The notes below the pieces were generated by a model. The model saw only the letters and a list, made by a program, of their open reading frames with translations. It ran no database searches and was not told where the DNA came from. Shown one piece after another: positions 33,601 through 42,963 of a stretch of 64,000 bases of DNA (the first letter of the stretch is position 1; each line of letters begins with the position of its first letter). The stretch lies in assembly GCA_902788175.1 (NCBI GenBank), contig CADAJF010000010.1:1-64000 (forward strand). Direction: 5' to 3'. The stretch is from an uncultured Bacteroidia bacterium (GTDB lineage: Bacteria > Bacteroidota > Bacteroidia > Bacteroidales > UBA932). Made by a program: the position numbers and the translations under genes.

Positions 33601-33758
33601 GCAAGGCGCGCGTCTACGTCAATGGCAACAACGTTTTCACGATCTGTGATCCGTTCGTGAAGCCTTTCGACCCTGAGAAGACTGTTGGAACCAGCAGTAT
33701 GGGGTGTAATTACCCTCTGATGCAAAGTTGGAACTTTGGTGTAAACATTTCATTCTAA
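30654..33758 (+). CDS. SusC-like TonB-dependent outer-membrane transporter
   Basis: A 1,034-residue protein. Signal peptide (MRNMKILKATILLLLAFLLVVEPAAAQ), carboxypeptidase-regulatory-like domain (VKGRVLDEAGAPLPGAVVFS, about 35-110), TonB plug (DDAVVIGYGVRKRENLTGAVSSI, NIRGFGNPLYVVDGIPQ, NGVVIVTTK), then a long beta-barrel ending in a C-terminal Phe (NFGVNISF). This is the SusC layout: it imports oligosaccharides captured by the SusD partner, driven by TonB. susD follows after 7 nt. It is the second gene with the phased-TTAA promoter. Confidence 0.95.
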   Translation: MRNMKILKATILLLLAFLLVVEPAAAQQAGKLVKGRVLDEAGAPLPGAVVFSTRSKTSTTTDIDGQFEMKALPEDVLGFSFLGFKDYSAHARDVDGKTVTLQTDSERLDDAVVIGYGVRKRENLTGAVSSIGGGKELKTATSSSLAQDLAGKVAGLQIRQENGEPGSFATSINIRGFGNPLYVVDGIPQVSGNNIFQRLDPNDIESISVIKDALGAVYGRRGANGVVIVTTKTGSSKRPVLSFEAVAGIQMPTDMPTMSNRKQWTELYNEATIYNTGTPAYTREQLAAEAVAPSTDWYNAVIKPFSTQQQYHLSVEGATQRAKYYVGAGYVTDEGLLRSGDLGYNKVDFRSNINVDVTDNLHVDFQLSGSSDKKTGTAGGFYDVFFASRTALPTEKIYANDNTDYMAVTSFGHALAKSMSEISGYNNTDDRIFNGSAAIRYDFPFLEGLYAKVNYSYNFRYISNKTLNKAYNLYVYDEAADIPYTPKEMNGPSTISNDYTTSGLSTLQATLAYSHLFGGKHRTEATLVYEQTGYHSRYSRLLREYSFYTGDQVDLASENNMKTGGIENDETSMSYIGRLSYAYRDRYLVDASFRYDGSCLYSPQMRWGFFPVVSAGWRVSEENFMKRQRVISYLKLRASYGLVGEDNGKPFQYVPGFSVTGGGGYEFTDGSWTTGAASPALVNDRLTWFTSRMADAGIDFGFLRSNLTFSVDVYKRDRSGLLGTRSLSLPNTFGASLPQENLNSDRTFGVDFTAAWSGHFGDFYYNITGNFNYARSQNLYVEESEFSSTRAKWLSGRTNRYNDVYWGYVVLGQFQTEQEILDAPVQNGARGNGKILPGDYIYKDMNEDGIINGNDMVPLFFSGYPKLFYGLSLSGSWKGLDFSMVFHGSGFNTIRFQEMYAEVLAYNLNTPAYFYDRWHRTDIYDENSEWVPGKWPSTRLINDAGSNYNESSVWRRDVTYLRLKNLTIGYTLPQRWTAKVGISKARVYVNGNNVFTICDPFVKPFDPEKTVGTSSMGCNYPLMQSWNFGVNISF

Positions 33759-33765
33759 TGGCCTT

Positions 33766-35652
33766 ATGAGAAAATACACTATACTTTCAGTCCTGTTCGC
33801 AGCATTCGTGCTGACCTCCTGTGCAGACTATCTGAACATCCAGCCCAAGGATAAAATCAGTCAGGAAAACCTGTTTTCTTCAGCTGCCGGCGTGGAACTG
33901 TATATGGCCAATCTCTACTCGCAGTTGCCAGTTGAGGACTTTAACTACATGCGTGACGGCTTCGACCAGCACTATACACACTCCAACATGGTTCCCGCCA
34001 TGTTTACCGAAGAAGCGACCCATTCCCAGTATGCCGACCACTATAGTGTCAATTATTTCCGTTGGTGGAATTCGGCATTCAGGCTGTTGCGCGACGTGAA
34101 TATCCTCTCGGACGCCATTCCGAACCTTCCCATCCGTGACGACGAGAAGGCTGCTCTCGAAGGCGAGGTGTCATTCATCAGGTGCTATACTTACTTCGGC
34201 CTGGCCAAGCGTTATGGCGGTGTACCTATCATCACTTCGACGCAGCAATGGGAAGGAGACGTGGATGCCCTGAAAGTCCCCCGTGCGACGGAAAAGGAGA
34301 CGTGGGAATATGCCATCTCGATGGGAAAAAATGCAATGGAAAAGCTTCCTGCCGTGGGTAATTCAGACCGTCGCGCCAATAAATATGTAGCAGCCGCCCT
34401 TACGTCCCGCGTCGCGCTTTTTGCCGCTTCAGTGGCAAAGTACGGCGAAAACGTCGCATTGGCCGGCAAAGCGGTAACTGACGGTTTGGTCGGAGTCGAG
34501 GCATCCGCTGCCGAAGGTTGGTACAAAGATGCCATAGAAGCAGCTGAGATGGTAATCCTTTCCGGTCGCTACGGCCTCTACATGCCCAATCCGGCCTCCC
34601 CGGAAGAAGCGGCCGAGAATTACTATAAACTCTTCACCCAGCCCAACAGCGCCAGCCCTGAGGTTATCTTCATCAAGGGCTACACTGTCAAGGGGACGGG
34701 CAGCAACTATCCCATCTTCTTCCAGCCCAAACAGACCTGTAGCAGCTGGCCGCACCCTGGCCGAATGAATCCCAACCTTGAGCTCGTTGACCTCTACGAA
34801 AGCTATGGTTCTCACGGCGAAAGCACGCCTATACGTACTTCCAATGCCGCTAACGACCTAACCGACTACACCGGTTACTCTGCGACGAAGGACTACTTCA
34901 AGTTTGACAATCCCACGGATATATTCGCTGACAAGGATGCCCGCCTAAGGGCAACCGTCATCCTTCCGGGAGACGAGTTCAAGAAGACTAAGATCATCAT
35001 ACAGGCCGGTCTTATTCAACAGGACGGCAAGGTGAAGATCAAGAGCGGTACGCCATACACATGGCCGGTCGATGGCAAGACATACTACATCTACGGCGCA
35101 GCTGACGATACGCAGTATTCCGGTTTCGACCCGTATGGCGGCAACTACACCAGAACGGGCTTCCTCCTGCGTAAATTCATGGAAGATACGCCCATAGACC
35201 CCAACTGGGATTCCGGGATGCTGGACTGGATCGACATTCGCTACGCCGAGGTACTTCTGAATTATATCGAAGCCGTATGGGAAAGTGAAGATGCGTCCCG
35301 CATGTCCAAGGCGCTGGGCTATCTGAACGACATTCGCCGCCGCGCAGCATTCACGGAGGAAATCTCCGCCCTGTCGACCGAGGTCATCATGCGCGAGCGT
35401 CTGGTGGAACTGGCCTTCGAAAACCAGCGTTTCTGGGACCTGATCCGCCGCCGCGAGTTCACCCAGACACGCCAGAACAGCCAATACCATGCGCTGCTCC
35501 CGATTCTGGACCTGCGCGGAACGGAACCGAAATATATTTTCATCCGCTCCAAGATTGACAATCTCATCGACTTTTCTTTCCAGGATTATATGTATTACAA
35601 GGCCATCCCGGAAACCGGTACCAACGGCCTCGTTCAGAACCCTAATTTCTGA
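33766..35652 (+). CDS. SusD/RagB-like glycan-binding lipoprotein
   Basis: A 628-residue lipoprotein (AAFVLTSCADYLNIQPKDKISQENLF). The 'CxxYLxxxPxDxxS' opening, the early helices (EGEVSFIRCYTYFGLAKRYGGVPI) and the C-terminal RYAEVLLNYIEAVWE...LGYLNDIRRRA...ERLVELAFENQRFWDLIRRREF block are diagnostic of RagB/SusD. It forms the lid of the SusC transporter. At 628 residues it is longer than many SusD proteins. Its stop overlaps the DUF3823 start by one base (TGATG). Confidence 0.95.
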   Translation: MRKYTILSVLFAAFVLTSCADYLNIQPKDKISQENLFSSAAGVELYMANLYSQLPVEDFNYMRDGFDQHYTHSNMVPAMFTEEATHSQYADHYSVNYFRWWNSAFRLLRDVNILSDAIPNLPIRDDEKAALEGEVSFIRCYTYFGLAKRYGGVPIITSTQQWEGDVDALKVPRATEKETWEYAISMGKNAMEKLPAVGNSDRRANKYVAAALTSRVALFAASVAKYGENVALAGKAVTDGLVGVEASAAEGWYKDAIEAAEMVILSGRYGLYMPNPASPEEAAENYYKLFTQPNSASPEVIFIKGYTVKGTGSNYPIFFQPKQTCSSWPHPGRMNPNLELVDLYESYGSHGESTPIRTSNAANDLTDYTGYSATKDYFKFDNPTDIFADKDARLRATVILPGDEFKKTKIIIQAGLIQQDGKVKIKSGTPYTWPVDGKTYYIYGAADDTQYSGFDPYGGNYTRTGFLLRKFMEDTPIDPNWDSGMLDWIDIRYAEVLLNYIEAVWESEDASRMSKALGYLNDIRRRAAFTEEISALSTEVIMRERLVELAFENQRFWDLIRRREFTQTRQNSQYHALLPILDLRGTEPKYIFIRSKIDNLIDFSFQDYMYYKAIPETGTNGLVQNPNF

Positions 35653-36344
35653 TGAAGACAATGAAAGCAAGATTTCTCCTTGCGGGACTGGTCCTTACCT
35701 GCCTTTCCTGCACTCTTGACAACTACGAATATCCCGACAGCGGCTTGTACGGGTCCATTATCGACGACGAGACCGGCGAGCTGGTCCAGCAGGATATCTT
35801 CATGGGGACGGTTATCTACTTCACTGAGCAGGGATATGCCAACCCCGCCCTGCAGTCCATGGTGATAAAGAACAACGGCGAATATCGCAACACGATGATG
35901 TTCCGTGGCTCTTATGAGGTGTACACGAGCATTGAGAGTAATTTCGAGCCGGTCGAACCCTTCATCATCAACATCGACGGCCTGCGCAAATACGATTTCC
36001 GCGTAACGCCTTTCATCCGTATTTCCAACGCCAGGGTCAATCGCACCGGCCGCAAGATCAAGGCCGCATGCACCGTCCAGCAGGTCAGTACCGACAGCAA
36101 TGTCAAGACGCTCGGTCTGTTCGTTTCGACGCAGCCCACTGTCGGGAAATACCTCAACGATGCACTGGTGGAAATCAATGTCGGCACAAAATGCTTGAAT
36201 CCTACCGATTTGACCGTGGAACTGAACCTCGAAGAGTTCCCCGACCTCAAGGAAGGCAAGACATACTACTTCAGGATCGGAGCCCTTTCCGGTCGCGGCG
36301 GTGCAAAATACAACTATGCGCCTGCCATAAAATTGCAACTTTAA
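35652..36344 (+). CDS. DUF3823 surface lipoprotein
   Basis: A 230-residue lipoprotein (LAGLVLTCLSCTLDNYEYPD). The 'DNYEYPDSGLYGSIIDDETGELVQ' opening is that of DUF3823, a two-domain beta-sandwich family encoded behind SusD genes. Probably a surface glycan-binding or scaffold protein. The start overlaps the susD stop. Confidence 0.82.
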   Translation: MKTMKARFLLAGLVLTCLSCTLDNYEYPDSGLYGSIIDDETGELVQQDIFMGTVIYFTEQGYANPALQSMVIKNNGEYRNTMMFRGSYEVYTSIESNFEPVEPFIINIDGLRKYDFRVTPFIRISNARVNRTGRKIKAACTVQQVSTDSNVKTLGLFVSTQPTVGKYLNDALVEINVGTKCLNPTDLTVELNLEEFPDLKEGKTYYFRIGALSGRGGAKYNYAPAIKLQL

Positions 36345-36366
36345 TAACACTTAATTTCATCCGATC

Positions 36367-37872
36367 ATGAAAAAAGCAACCATTCTGCTTCTGTCTTCAT
36401 TGACAGTGCTGGCATTCTCCTGCAAACCGGAGAACGCCAATCAAAACAACACTCCGGATGAGCCTGAGAAGTCCTCTGACTGCTCAATAAAGGACATCAC
36501 CGCTTATGCCGAGAGTGCGGACCGCGAGAAAGACGAACTTGAAATCGACTTCTCAGCTGACGGAAAAACCATTTCCCTGACTGCTCCCGAGACCTTCTCC
36601 TACGAGGCCCCCGTCGACCCGACCAAGGTCCATGTGACAGTGACTCCAGCCGATAAGGCTACCAGCAGCATTGCCGCGACCGATGTTGTTGACCTTACCA
36701 ACGACGTAACCCTCACCATTACGGCAGAAGACGGCACCACGGCCGCGTATACGCTCCATTTTGTCCAGACCCCGCAGACTGAGGTGAAACCTTCCTACAA
36801 AGTCACCGCGGAAGAAAAGTGGGTCAAGGAGGGCGCTGAACTCCACCTCGAGAAGACCGGCGGTTATGCCAACGGCCTTACCGTCCTCGGAGAGAACGTC
36901 TACTATCTGGACGGATGGATTCTCGACAACTGCCTTATCAAGGCCCTCAAGGTCTCCGACGGCTCTTATGCCGGTGCGGTCGAGAAGTATATCGGTTCGG
37001 CTGCCACTGCGACCGAGACCTGCGTCACTTCCCTCTTTACCGACCAGAACGGCCACTTCGCCACTGGAAAGCACAATTGGAACGGCGGCGCCGGCATCCG
37101 CATCGATATCTATGACGGACTTGCCGCCCAGCCTTCCTATATATTCCATACAGACACTCATCCCGTGACCGCGCTTACCTCTCAGGAAGGACGCTACTTC
37201 ACCGTAGTCGGCGACCTCAAGGGCGACGCCATCGTCACGACGACAACTGCCGACTGGGGCGGATTCAATGCGGCGATCCCCGGTGTATATGTCAAGTATG
37301 AGGTAAAGGGCGGTAAATACGTTGACGGTTCCCGCGAAGAGGTCAGCGTCGTCAACAACTGGTCCCTTGGTAAGGTTCAGCGTGCTTCCATAGAAGATCC
37401 GACCTGCTATATCGTCTACAACGAAGGTGATCAGGAAGGTACCGAGGACGGCACCCAGTTCATCCATTTCAAGATTTCCACACCTGGCGAAAGCGATGTC
37501 GAGATGAACCGCGCCTGCCTGATGAACCGCTTCCTCGACATGCAGGTCTTCGAGGTCAACGGCGTGAAGTTTGCAGCGATCATGCAGCAGGGATGGGCCG
37601 CCAACAGCCAGGTCGAAACCAGGATTTACAACATCTCCGACCCGGAAAAAGTGAAGTATGCGACCCCCGAGGACGAGGACTACGCCGCATTCCAGGTGTT
37701 CAGCTATGCCCACAATCCGGAAGCAGCCATGCCCAACAGTGGCCGTACCGGCCGTCTGTGTGTGACAGTCGATGGCAACGTCGCCTACCTCTACACCTAC
37801 ACGGTGGCAGCAGAAGGCTTCGGAGCCCGTATTATTTGCAACAAACTTACGTTCAATGAAGTTTACGAGTAA
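36367..37872 (+). CDS. PUL surface lipoprotein with N-terminal DUF5018-like domain
   Basis: A 501-residue lipoprotein (SLTVLAFSCKPENANQNN). Residues about 38-140 form a Bacteroidetes DUF5018/Ig-like domain (IKDITAYAES...ISLTAPETFSYEAPVDPTKVHVTVTPADKATS...YTLHFVQTP). The remaining 350 residues look like a beta-propeller or DUF4623-like domain (GGYANGLTVLGENVYYLDGW, KALKVSDGSYAGAVEKY). It has the position of a SusE/SusF-type surface glycan-binding protein. Substrate unknown. Its last 17 bases overlap the next gene. Confidence 0.7.
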   Translation: MKKATILLLSSLTVLAFSCKPENANQNNTPDEPEKSSDCSIKDITAYAESADREKDELEIDFSADGKTISLTAPETFSYEAPVDPTKVHVTVTPADKATSSIAATDVVDLTNDVTLTITAEDGTTAAYTLHFVQTPQTEVKPSYKVTAEEKWVKEGAELHLEKTGGYANGLTVLGENVYYLDGWILDNCLIKALKVSDGSYAGAVEKYIGSAATATETCVTSLFTDQNGHFATGKHNWNGGAGIRIDIYDGLAAQPSYIFHTDTHPVTALTSQEGRYFTVVGDLKGDAIVTTTTADWGGFNAAIPGVYVKYEVKGGKYVDGSREEVSVVNNWSLGKVQRASIEDPTCYIVYNEGDQEGTEDGTQFIHFKISTPGESDVEMNRACLMNRFLDMQVFEVNGVKFAAIMQQGWAANSQVETRIYNISDPEKVKYATPEDEDYAAFQVFSYAHNPEAAMPNSGRTGRLCVTVDGNVAYLYTYTVAAEGFGARIICNKLTFNEVYE

Positions 37873-39349
37873 GGTGTATTTCTGTTCAGTACTACTGACT
37901 GTTTTTATTGTCGTTTCTCCGCTTCTCGCCTCGTGCGGGAAGCGGGATGACGGCTGGAAAACAGACAACGGGTTCGCCGCCGAGATCGCCTTGCCAAGCC
38001 ATCTGACCAGCGGCATGGTGCTTCAGCACAATGCAAAGGCCCGCATCTGGGGTACTGCGCTCGAGGCTGGGGCGGAGGTGCACGTGCTTCCGTCGTGGAC
38101 TGACCAAGACGTGATGGCCGTAGCCGGGGACGACCGGCGCTGGGTGGCCGAGATTCCGACCGGAGATACCGGCGGTCCTTATACCATATCCATCTATTGC
38201 AACGGTTGTACTACGCTCGAAGATATATGGCTCGGTGAGTTGTGGCTTTGCAGCGGGCAGTCAAATATGGAGATGCCGGTAAATGGATTCGACGGCCAGC
38301 CGACCCCCGATACCCAGACCCTCATTGACGATGCCGATCCTTCGGTGCCGCTTCGTATATTCTTGATGGATAATGAGAACGGTGTGTGGTTTCGTCAATA
38401 CAGCAAGGAGCCAAAAGACCGTCTCAAGGGGCGTTGGGCCAACAATACACCCGATAATGTACGCTATTCCAGCGCCACGGCATATGCTTTCGGAACCTAT
38501 CTGCAAAAGCAGCTCGGAGTTCCCGTCGGTCTTATCGTAGCCTCCATGGGTTCGACGAAAATCGAGTCCTGGATGAGCGAGGAAGCCGCGACTGCTTTCA
38601 GCGACATCGATATTGCCGCCATGAAGTCAGCCAATATCACGGACGGCAATTTTACTGAATTTCCCTGCGTGGAATACAATGCCAAACTGGCTCCATGGCG
38701 TGGCATGTCGATCGCGGGCATGATATGGTACCAGGGCGAAAGCAACAGCAGCGCCGCAAGTTCATATGCCGCCCGCCAGAAAGCATTTGTTGAGGATATG
38801 CGTGCAAAGTGGGACTGCGGTCAATTCCCGTTCTATTACGTGCAAATCGCTCCATACAGCTATGGTAATTCCAAGGGACTCGCTGCCGCCCAATTGCGTG
38901 AAGCTCAGGAGAAATGTCTTGAAACCATCCCCAATTGCGGGATGGTCTGCACACTCGACCTCGGCGAGGAAAACAATATCCATCCCACCCGGAAAATCGA
39001 AGTTGGCAAGCGTCTTGGCGACCTCGCGTTAGCAAAAACCTACGGACGTGACATCAGTGCGCTTTCACCGCGCTACGCTTCCATGGAAGTTTCCGGAGGG
39101 AAGATTCTTATCACGACCAAGGACGAGCCTCTCGCCGCTTCGTCATCAGCCTTGACCGGCTTCGAGATCTGCGGGGCCGACAAGGTATTCAAAGCGGCAA
39201 ACGCCACTATCGAGGGCGGCAGGATCGCTGTGAGCAGCGCTTCCGTTTCTGCGCCCGTTGCGGTACGTTATTGTTTTCACAATTATCAGGAAGGTAATGT
39301 CAAAGGGGCCAACGGCCTGCCTCTGATGCCATTCAGGACAGAAAAATGA
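37856..39349 (+). CDS. SGNH-type sialate O-acetylesterase family lipoprotein
   Basis: A 497-residue protein with a lipoprotein signal (VVSPLLASCGKRDDG). The SGNH esterase signs are WLCSGQSNMEMPV (Ser nucleophile), MIWYQGESNSS and NIHPTRK (Asp/His region replaced by N-x-HP). The N-terminal beta domain (SHLTSGMVLQHNAKARIWG) and a C-terminal beta domain are standard for the sialate 9-O-acetylesterase family, which removes acetyl groups from sugars. ATG at 37856 inside the previous gene gives the proper signal peptide. Confidence 0.85.
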   Translation: MKFTSKVYFCSVLLTVFIVVSPLLASCGKRDDGWKTDNGFAAEIALPSHLTSGMVLQHNAKARIWGTALEAGAEVHVLPSWTDQDVMAVAGDDRRWVAEIPTGDTGGPYTISIYCNGCTTLEDIWLGELWLCSGQSNMEMPVNGFDGQPTPDTQTLIDDADPSVPLRIFLMDNENGVWFRQYSKEPKDRLKGRWANNTPDNVRYSSATAYAFGTYLQKQLGVPVGLIVASMGSTKIESWMSEEAATAFSDIDIAAMKSANITDGNFTEFPCVEYNAKLAPWRGMSIAGMIWYQGESNSSAASSYAARQKAFVEDMRAKWDCGQFPFYYVQIAPYSYGNSKGLAAAQLREAQEKCLETIPNCGMVCTLDLGEENNIHPTRKIEVGKRLGDLALAKTYGRDISALSPRYASMEVSGGKILITTKDEPLAASSSALTGFEICGADKVFKAANATIEGGRIAVSSASVSAPVAVRYCFHNYQEGNVKGANGLPLMPFRTEK

Positions 39350-40863
39350 GAAGAAGGATATATTATTATTTCGGGCTGATCTGCCTGATGCTTTATAATT
39401 GTTCCTGCAAGCCCGTGAAACTGACTCCGGACTTGCCGAAAGAGACAACCGGAGAGCAGATGAATGAAGTTACATTTCCGCTCCACAAGGACGGGGAGCC
39501 TTATGATACCTACCGCGGACTCGTCATGGCAGGCTATCAAGGTTGGTTCGGTACGCCAGGTGATGGCTCTCCCCTGACTTCAGGTGGTGCCTGGTACCAT
39601 TATCAGCTCAATGGACAGTTCGGCCCGGGTGTCCTTCGCAATTCCATCGATTTCTGGCCCGACCTCAGCGAATATGAAAAGAAATATGAAGTCGGGAGTA
39701 CGGGGAAGAGCGCAGTATTCAAGCTTCCCGACGGCTCCGATGCCTCCGTGTTCAGTTCATACGACGAGGAGACGGTCATGCTTCATTTCAAGTGGATGCA
39801 GGAATACGGACTTGACGGAGTATGGATGCAGCGTTTCGTAAGCGAAATCCGCACGGCAAGTCACAAAGACCATTTCGACAAGGTCCTCCGCAACGCCATG
39901 AAAGCCTCTAACAAATACCAGAGGGCCATTGCCGTCATGTACGACATGAGTAGTTGGACCACTGCCGAAGGACTTGAGCCTATCGTGGCAGATGCGGCCG
40001 CTCTTATGGAAGAATACAAGCTCAAGGACCGTTCCGTGCAGAAATACTATCTTCATGAAAACGGAAAGCCGATGCTCGCGCTTTGGGGCGTCGGGCTGTC
40101 GGGCAACAACCATCCGCGTCCTTCCGTCGTGAAGCCTCTGATGGAGAAGTTGCAGGAGCAGGGCTGGAGCATATTCCTAGGCGTCCCGGGCTACTGGCGC
40201 GACGGTACTGCCGATTGCGTCTCTGGCAATGAGCATAAGATCCTGCTCGATCTGATCAAGGCCAGCTCCGGGTTCTTTCCGTGGATGGCCGGGCGCTACG
40301 ACTATTCTTCATACACCTCCGAACAGTGGCAGAACCGTTTGAAAAACGATATCGAAGCGGCCAAGGGCTATTCGACCAAAGACCATACGGTGACATATGC
40401 CATTGATATTTTCCCGGGCTTCAGCGATCGCAACATGTACCCCAATACGTACAAAGGCAACCCGGACCCGACCAGGACAGGATTCCGCTACGGCGGTCAA
40501 TTTTACTGGAATCAGTTCTACTATGGAATAAAGGCTGGCGCCGAGGCCGTCTATATCGGCATGTTCGACGAACTGGACGAGGGTACTGCCATCTTCAAGC
40601 AACTCCAGGTGAGCGACGTTCCGTCTAACGTCTATGCCGGCGCTGATTATTGGGTCAATTTCACTGCCTCCGGCGGTTATTCCATTTCTGTGACCAAGCC
40701 CTCCGGTAATTTTGTATGGAGCGAAAAGGCCAGTGACCTGGATGTGACCTTCCAGGGCATCGACGACGGCAAGGGTACCGACTGGTATCTGTGGCTGACC
40801 GGTCAGGCCCGTAAAATGTTCCGGGGCGAAGCCCCCTTGACGCAAAGATTGCCTTCGCGATGA
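39346..40863 (+). CDS. GH71/GH99-like glycoside hydrolase lipoprotein
   Basis: A 505-residue lipoprotein (LICLMLYNCSC). RGLVMAGYQGWFGTPGDG opens the barrel, then TVMLHFKWMQEYGLDGVWMQRF, AVMYDMSS, ALWGVGLSGN and the C-terminal AVYIGMFDELDEGTAIFK. This set is that of the GH71/99-like proteins common in Bacteroidetes; GH99 enzymes are endo-acting on alpha-mannosides, GH71 on alpha-1,3-glucan, and this branch is not well characterised. A C-terminal beta module (NFVWSEKASDLDVTFQ) follows. It overlaps its neighbours by 4 nt on both sides, so it is tightly coupled. Confidence 0.78.
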   Translation: MRRRIYYYFGLICLMLYNCSCKPVKLTPDLPKETTGEQMNEVTFPLHKDGEPYDTYRGLVMAGYQGWFGTPGDGSPLTSGGAWYHYQLNGQFGPGVLRNSIDFWPDLSEYEKKYEVGSTGKSAVFKLPDGSDASVFSSYDEETVMLHFKWMQEYGLDGVWMQRFVSEIRTASHKDHFDKVLRNAMKASNKYQRAIAVMYDMSSWTTAEGLEPIVADAAALMEEYKLKDRSVQKYYLHENGKPMLALWGVGLSGNNHPRPSVVKPLMEKLQEQGWSIFLGVPGYWRDGTADCVSGNEHKILLDLIKASSGFFPWMAGRYDYSSYTSEQWQNRLKNDIEAAKGYSTKDHTVTYAIDIFPGFSDRNMYPNTYKGNPDPTRTGFRYGGQFYWNQFYYGIKAGAEAVYIGMFDELDEGTAIFKQLQVSDVPSNVYAGADYWVNFTASGGYSISVTKPSGNFVWSEKASDLDVTFQGIDDGKGTDWYLWLTGQARKMFRGEAPLTQRLPSR

Positions 40864-41939
40864 AAAAATCCGTTCTTCTCTTTCTTGCCTTCCTGCTCCT
40901 GGCCTCGTCCTGCCGGCGGGGGGACAATGACCCCCGCCTGATTGTCATTTCCTTCGACGGTTTGCGCTGGTCCGAAGTTTTCGGCGGCGCCGACTCCGCG
41001 ATGCTGGCCCGTCCGGATTATGTGAAAGACAGACATGCCGCGGAGAAGTATTGGCGCCAGACGCCTGCCGAGCGGCGGGAGGCCCTTCTTCCCTTCATCT
41101 GGAGTTATGTCCCCGGGCATGGCTATCTGGTCGGCAACCGCTGGCTGGGCAGCCGGATGGACATGGCCAACAGGATGTGGTTCTCCTATCCGGGCTACAA
41201 CGAGATGTTCTGCGGTTTTCCCGACGACGAAAGGATTACCAGCAACAAGGCCGAGATGAACGCCAATACCAGCGTCTTCGAAGTGGCCAACCGCGATCCG
41301 CGCTATGCCGGCCGCGTTGCGGTGTACGGTTCCTGGACGATTATCAAATATGCCCTCAACTGCGAGCGGGGTGCTTTCCCCGCCAGTACGGGATATGACA
41401 AAAGCGTCGCCAGGCATCCGTCCGAGGCGATCCGCCTGGTGGACGAGATGCTGGAAGGCATGCCTGTCGTATGGCCGAGGGACCGCTACGATGCCTTTAC
41501 CTATGCCTATGCGAAAGAGACGCTCAGGAGCGACCATCCCAAGGTGATGTATATCTCTTTCTGCGAGACGGATGCATGGCCGCACGAAAAGCGCTATGAC
41601 CGCTATCTGGATGCGGCCCGGAAGACGGATACCTTTATCCGGAACATCGTGGAGACCTGTGAGTCCGATCCTTTCTACAGAGGGAAGACCACATACATCC
41701 TCCTGACCGACCACGGCCGGGGCAGCGGGGATGATTTCAAGGACCACGGTTCGGGAGCGGCCGGCTCCGGCGAACTCTTCTTCGCCGCGTTCGGCAAGGG
41801 GATTCCCGCCCTCGGCGAGGTCGAAAATACGCCTGATTATAAAGGAATGCAGGTTGCCGCCACCATTTCCGAGATCCTTGGTCTGGATTTTGTTCCTGAT
41901 AACGGTGTCAAACAGGACGCAATCCACCCCGAACAATGA
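40860..41939 (+). CDS. Alkaline-phosphatase-superfamily lipoprotein, copy 1
   Basis: A 359-residue lipoprotein (LAFLLLASSCRRGDND). Metal motifs of the alkaline phosphatase/NPP fold: VISFDGLRW (Asp33), a likely Ser nucleophile in WFSYPGYNE (about 109), ETDAWPHEKRYD, LTDHGRG and DHGSG near the end. Members hydrolyse phosphomonoesters or phosphodiesters, including NPP- and phosphoethanolamine-linked substrates. It is about half identical by eye to the product of 42964-43995, so the pair arose by duplication. It overlaps both neighbours by 4 nt. Confidence 0.78.
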   Translation: MKKSVLLFLAFLLLASSCRRGDNDPRLIVISFDGLRWSEVFGGADSAMLARPDYVKDRHAAEKYWRQTPAERREALLPFIWSYVPGHGYLVGNRWLGSRMDMANRMWFSYPGYNEMFCGFPDDERITSNKAEMNANTSVFEVANRDPRYAGRVAVYGSWTIIKYALNCERGAFPASTGYDKSVARHPSEAIRLVDEMLEGMPVVWPRDRYDAFTYAYAKETLRSDHPKVMYISFCETDAWPHEKRYDRYLDAARKTDTFIRNIVETCESDPFYRGKTTYILLTDHGRGSGDDFKDHGSGAAGSGELFFAAFGKGIPALGEVENTPDYKGMQVAATISEILGLDFVPDNGVKQDAIHPEQ

Positions 41940-42946
41940 AAGGAAAGGCAATTCTGGCATTTCTGCTGCTCAGCCAATTCGTTTTTGCGCAGCAAAGTCA
42001 TTTACCCCTGCAATATTGGAATGACGTTCCCCGTTACATGGCTGTGCAGGACAGCCTCCTGCTCCTTGCCATCGACAAGGCGATGGACGCCCGCCCTCCG
42101 GTCGTGTCCCATGGGAAGCAGGATGCGGCCCGCCAACTGATTCTGTGCAGCCTGGATGCGTTCCTCCACACGCCCCGCCCGGATACGACGGCGGCTTTCC
42201 GGGACTTTGTCGACAGCCGGATGGGCAAGGTCCTGCAGGACTTGGAGCGCCCCCTGCGCGGGAAAGTCCGCATCTACAAGATTTACAACGACGGATTCAT
42301 CGTCCGGACCAGAAAGGCGACCGTCGCCGTCGATCTCAACGGACGTGAGGGCCGCTTTGTCCCGGCCGCCCGTCTCCGGGCGCTGAGCGCGCACTGCGAC
42401 GCCCTGCTGGTGACGCACCGGCATCCCGACCATCTGGACAGGATCGTCGTCGAGGCCTTCCTGGAGGCAGGAAAGCCGGTCTGTATGCCGGAGGATGCCT
42501 GGGTGGACGACAGCCGGATTCTCCACCTCGACGGCGGAGTGCATCCGCTTGCCGGGGTACAGGTCCGTGTGCTGCCCGGACATCAGGATGAAACGCCCAC
42601 ACGGGCCATCCGCAACAATATCTACCAACTGACGTTTCCCGGCGGTTTTACGGTCACGCATACCGGGGATCAGGCCCATCAGGCCGATCTGGATTGGATC
42701 GGCCGCCTGTCCGGAACCCTCCCTCCCAGCGATGTGCTGCTGATGAACGGATGGACCCCCTCAATGGAACAGTTCGTCTCCGCCTTCGCTCCGCGCCTGA
42801 TCCTTTCCGGCCATGAAAACGAAATGGGCCATTCGACCGGGCACAGGGAGGCTTTCTGGCTGAGCGACTATAAATTGCGCCAAGTCATCCGCCCGGACTG
42901 CCCCTTCTCCGTCCTGGGCTGGGGCGAATGGATCGACTGCCGCTGA
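41936..42946 (+). CDS. Secreted metallo-beta-lactamase-fold hydrolase
   Basis: A 336-residue protein with a signal peptide (MKGKAILAFLLLSQFVFAQ). The MBL-fold metal motif is LLVTHRHPDHLDR (HxHxDH), followed by VRVLPGHQDETP, TVTHTGDQAHQAD and RLILSGHENEMGHS. The family covers many hydrolases, so the substrate is open; a phosphodiester, lactone or ester bond in the glycan is possible. The N-terminal 100 residues are helical and unassigned. It lies between the duplicated phosphatase genes. Confidence 0.75.
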   Translation: MKGKAILAFLLLSQFVFAQQSHLPLQYWNDVPRYMAVQDSLLLLAIDKAMDARPPVVSHGKQDAARQLILCSLDAFLHTPRPDTTAAFRDFVDSRMGKVLQDLERPLRGKVRIYKIYNDGFIVRTRKATVAVDLNGREGRFVPAARLRALSAHCDALLVTHRHPDHLDRIVVEAFLEAGKPVCMPEDAWVDDSRILHLDGGVHPLAGVQVRVLPGHQDETPTRAIRNNIYQLTFPGGFTVTHTGDQAHQADLDWIGRLSGTLPPSDVLLMNGWTPSMEQFVSAFAPRLILSGHENEMGHSTGHREAFWLSDYKLRQVIRPDCPFSVLGWGEWIDCR

Positions 42947-42963
42947 TCAATCACTGACAACCT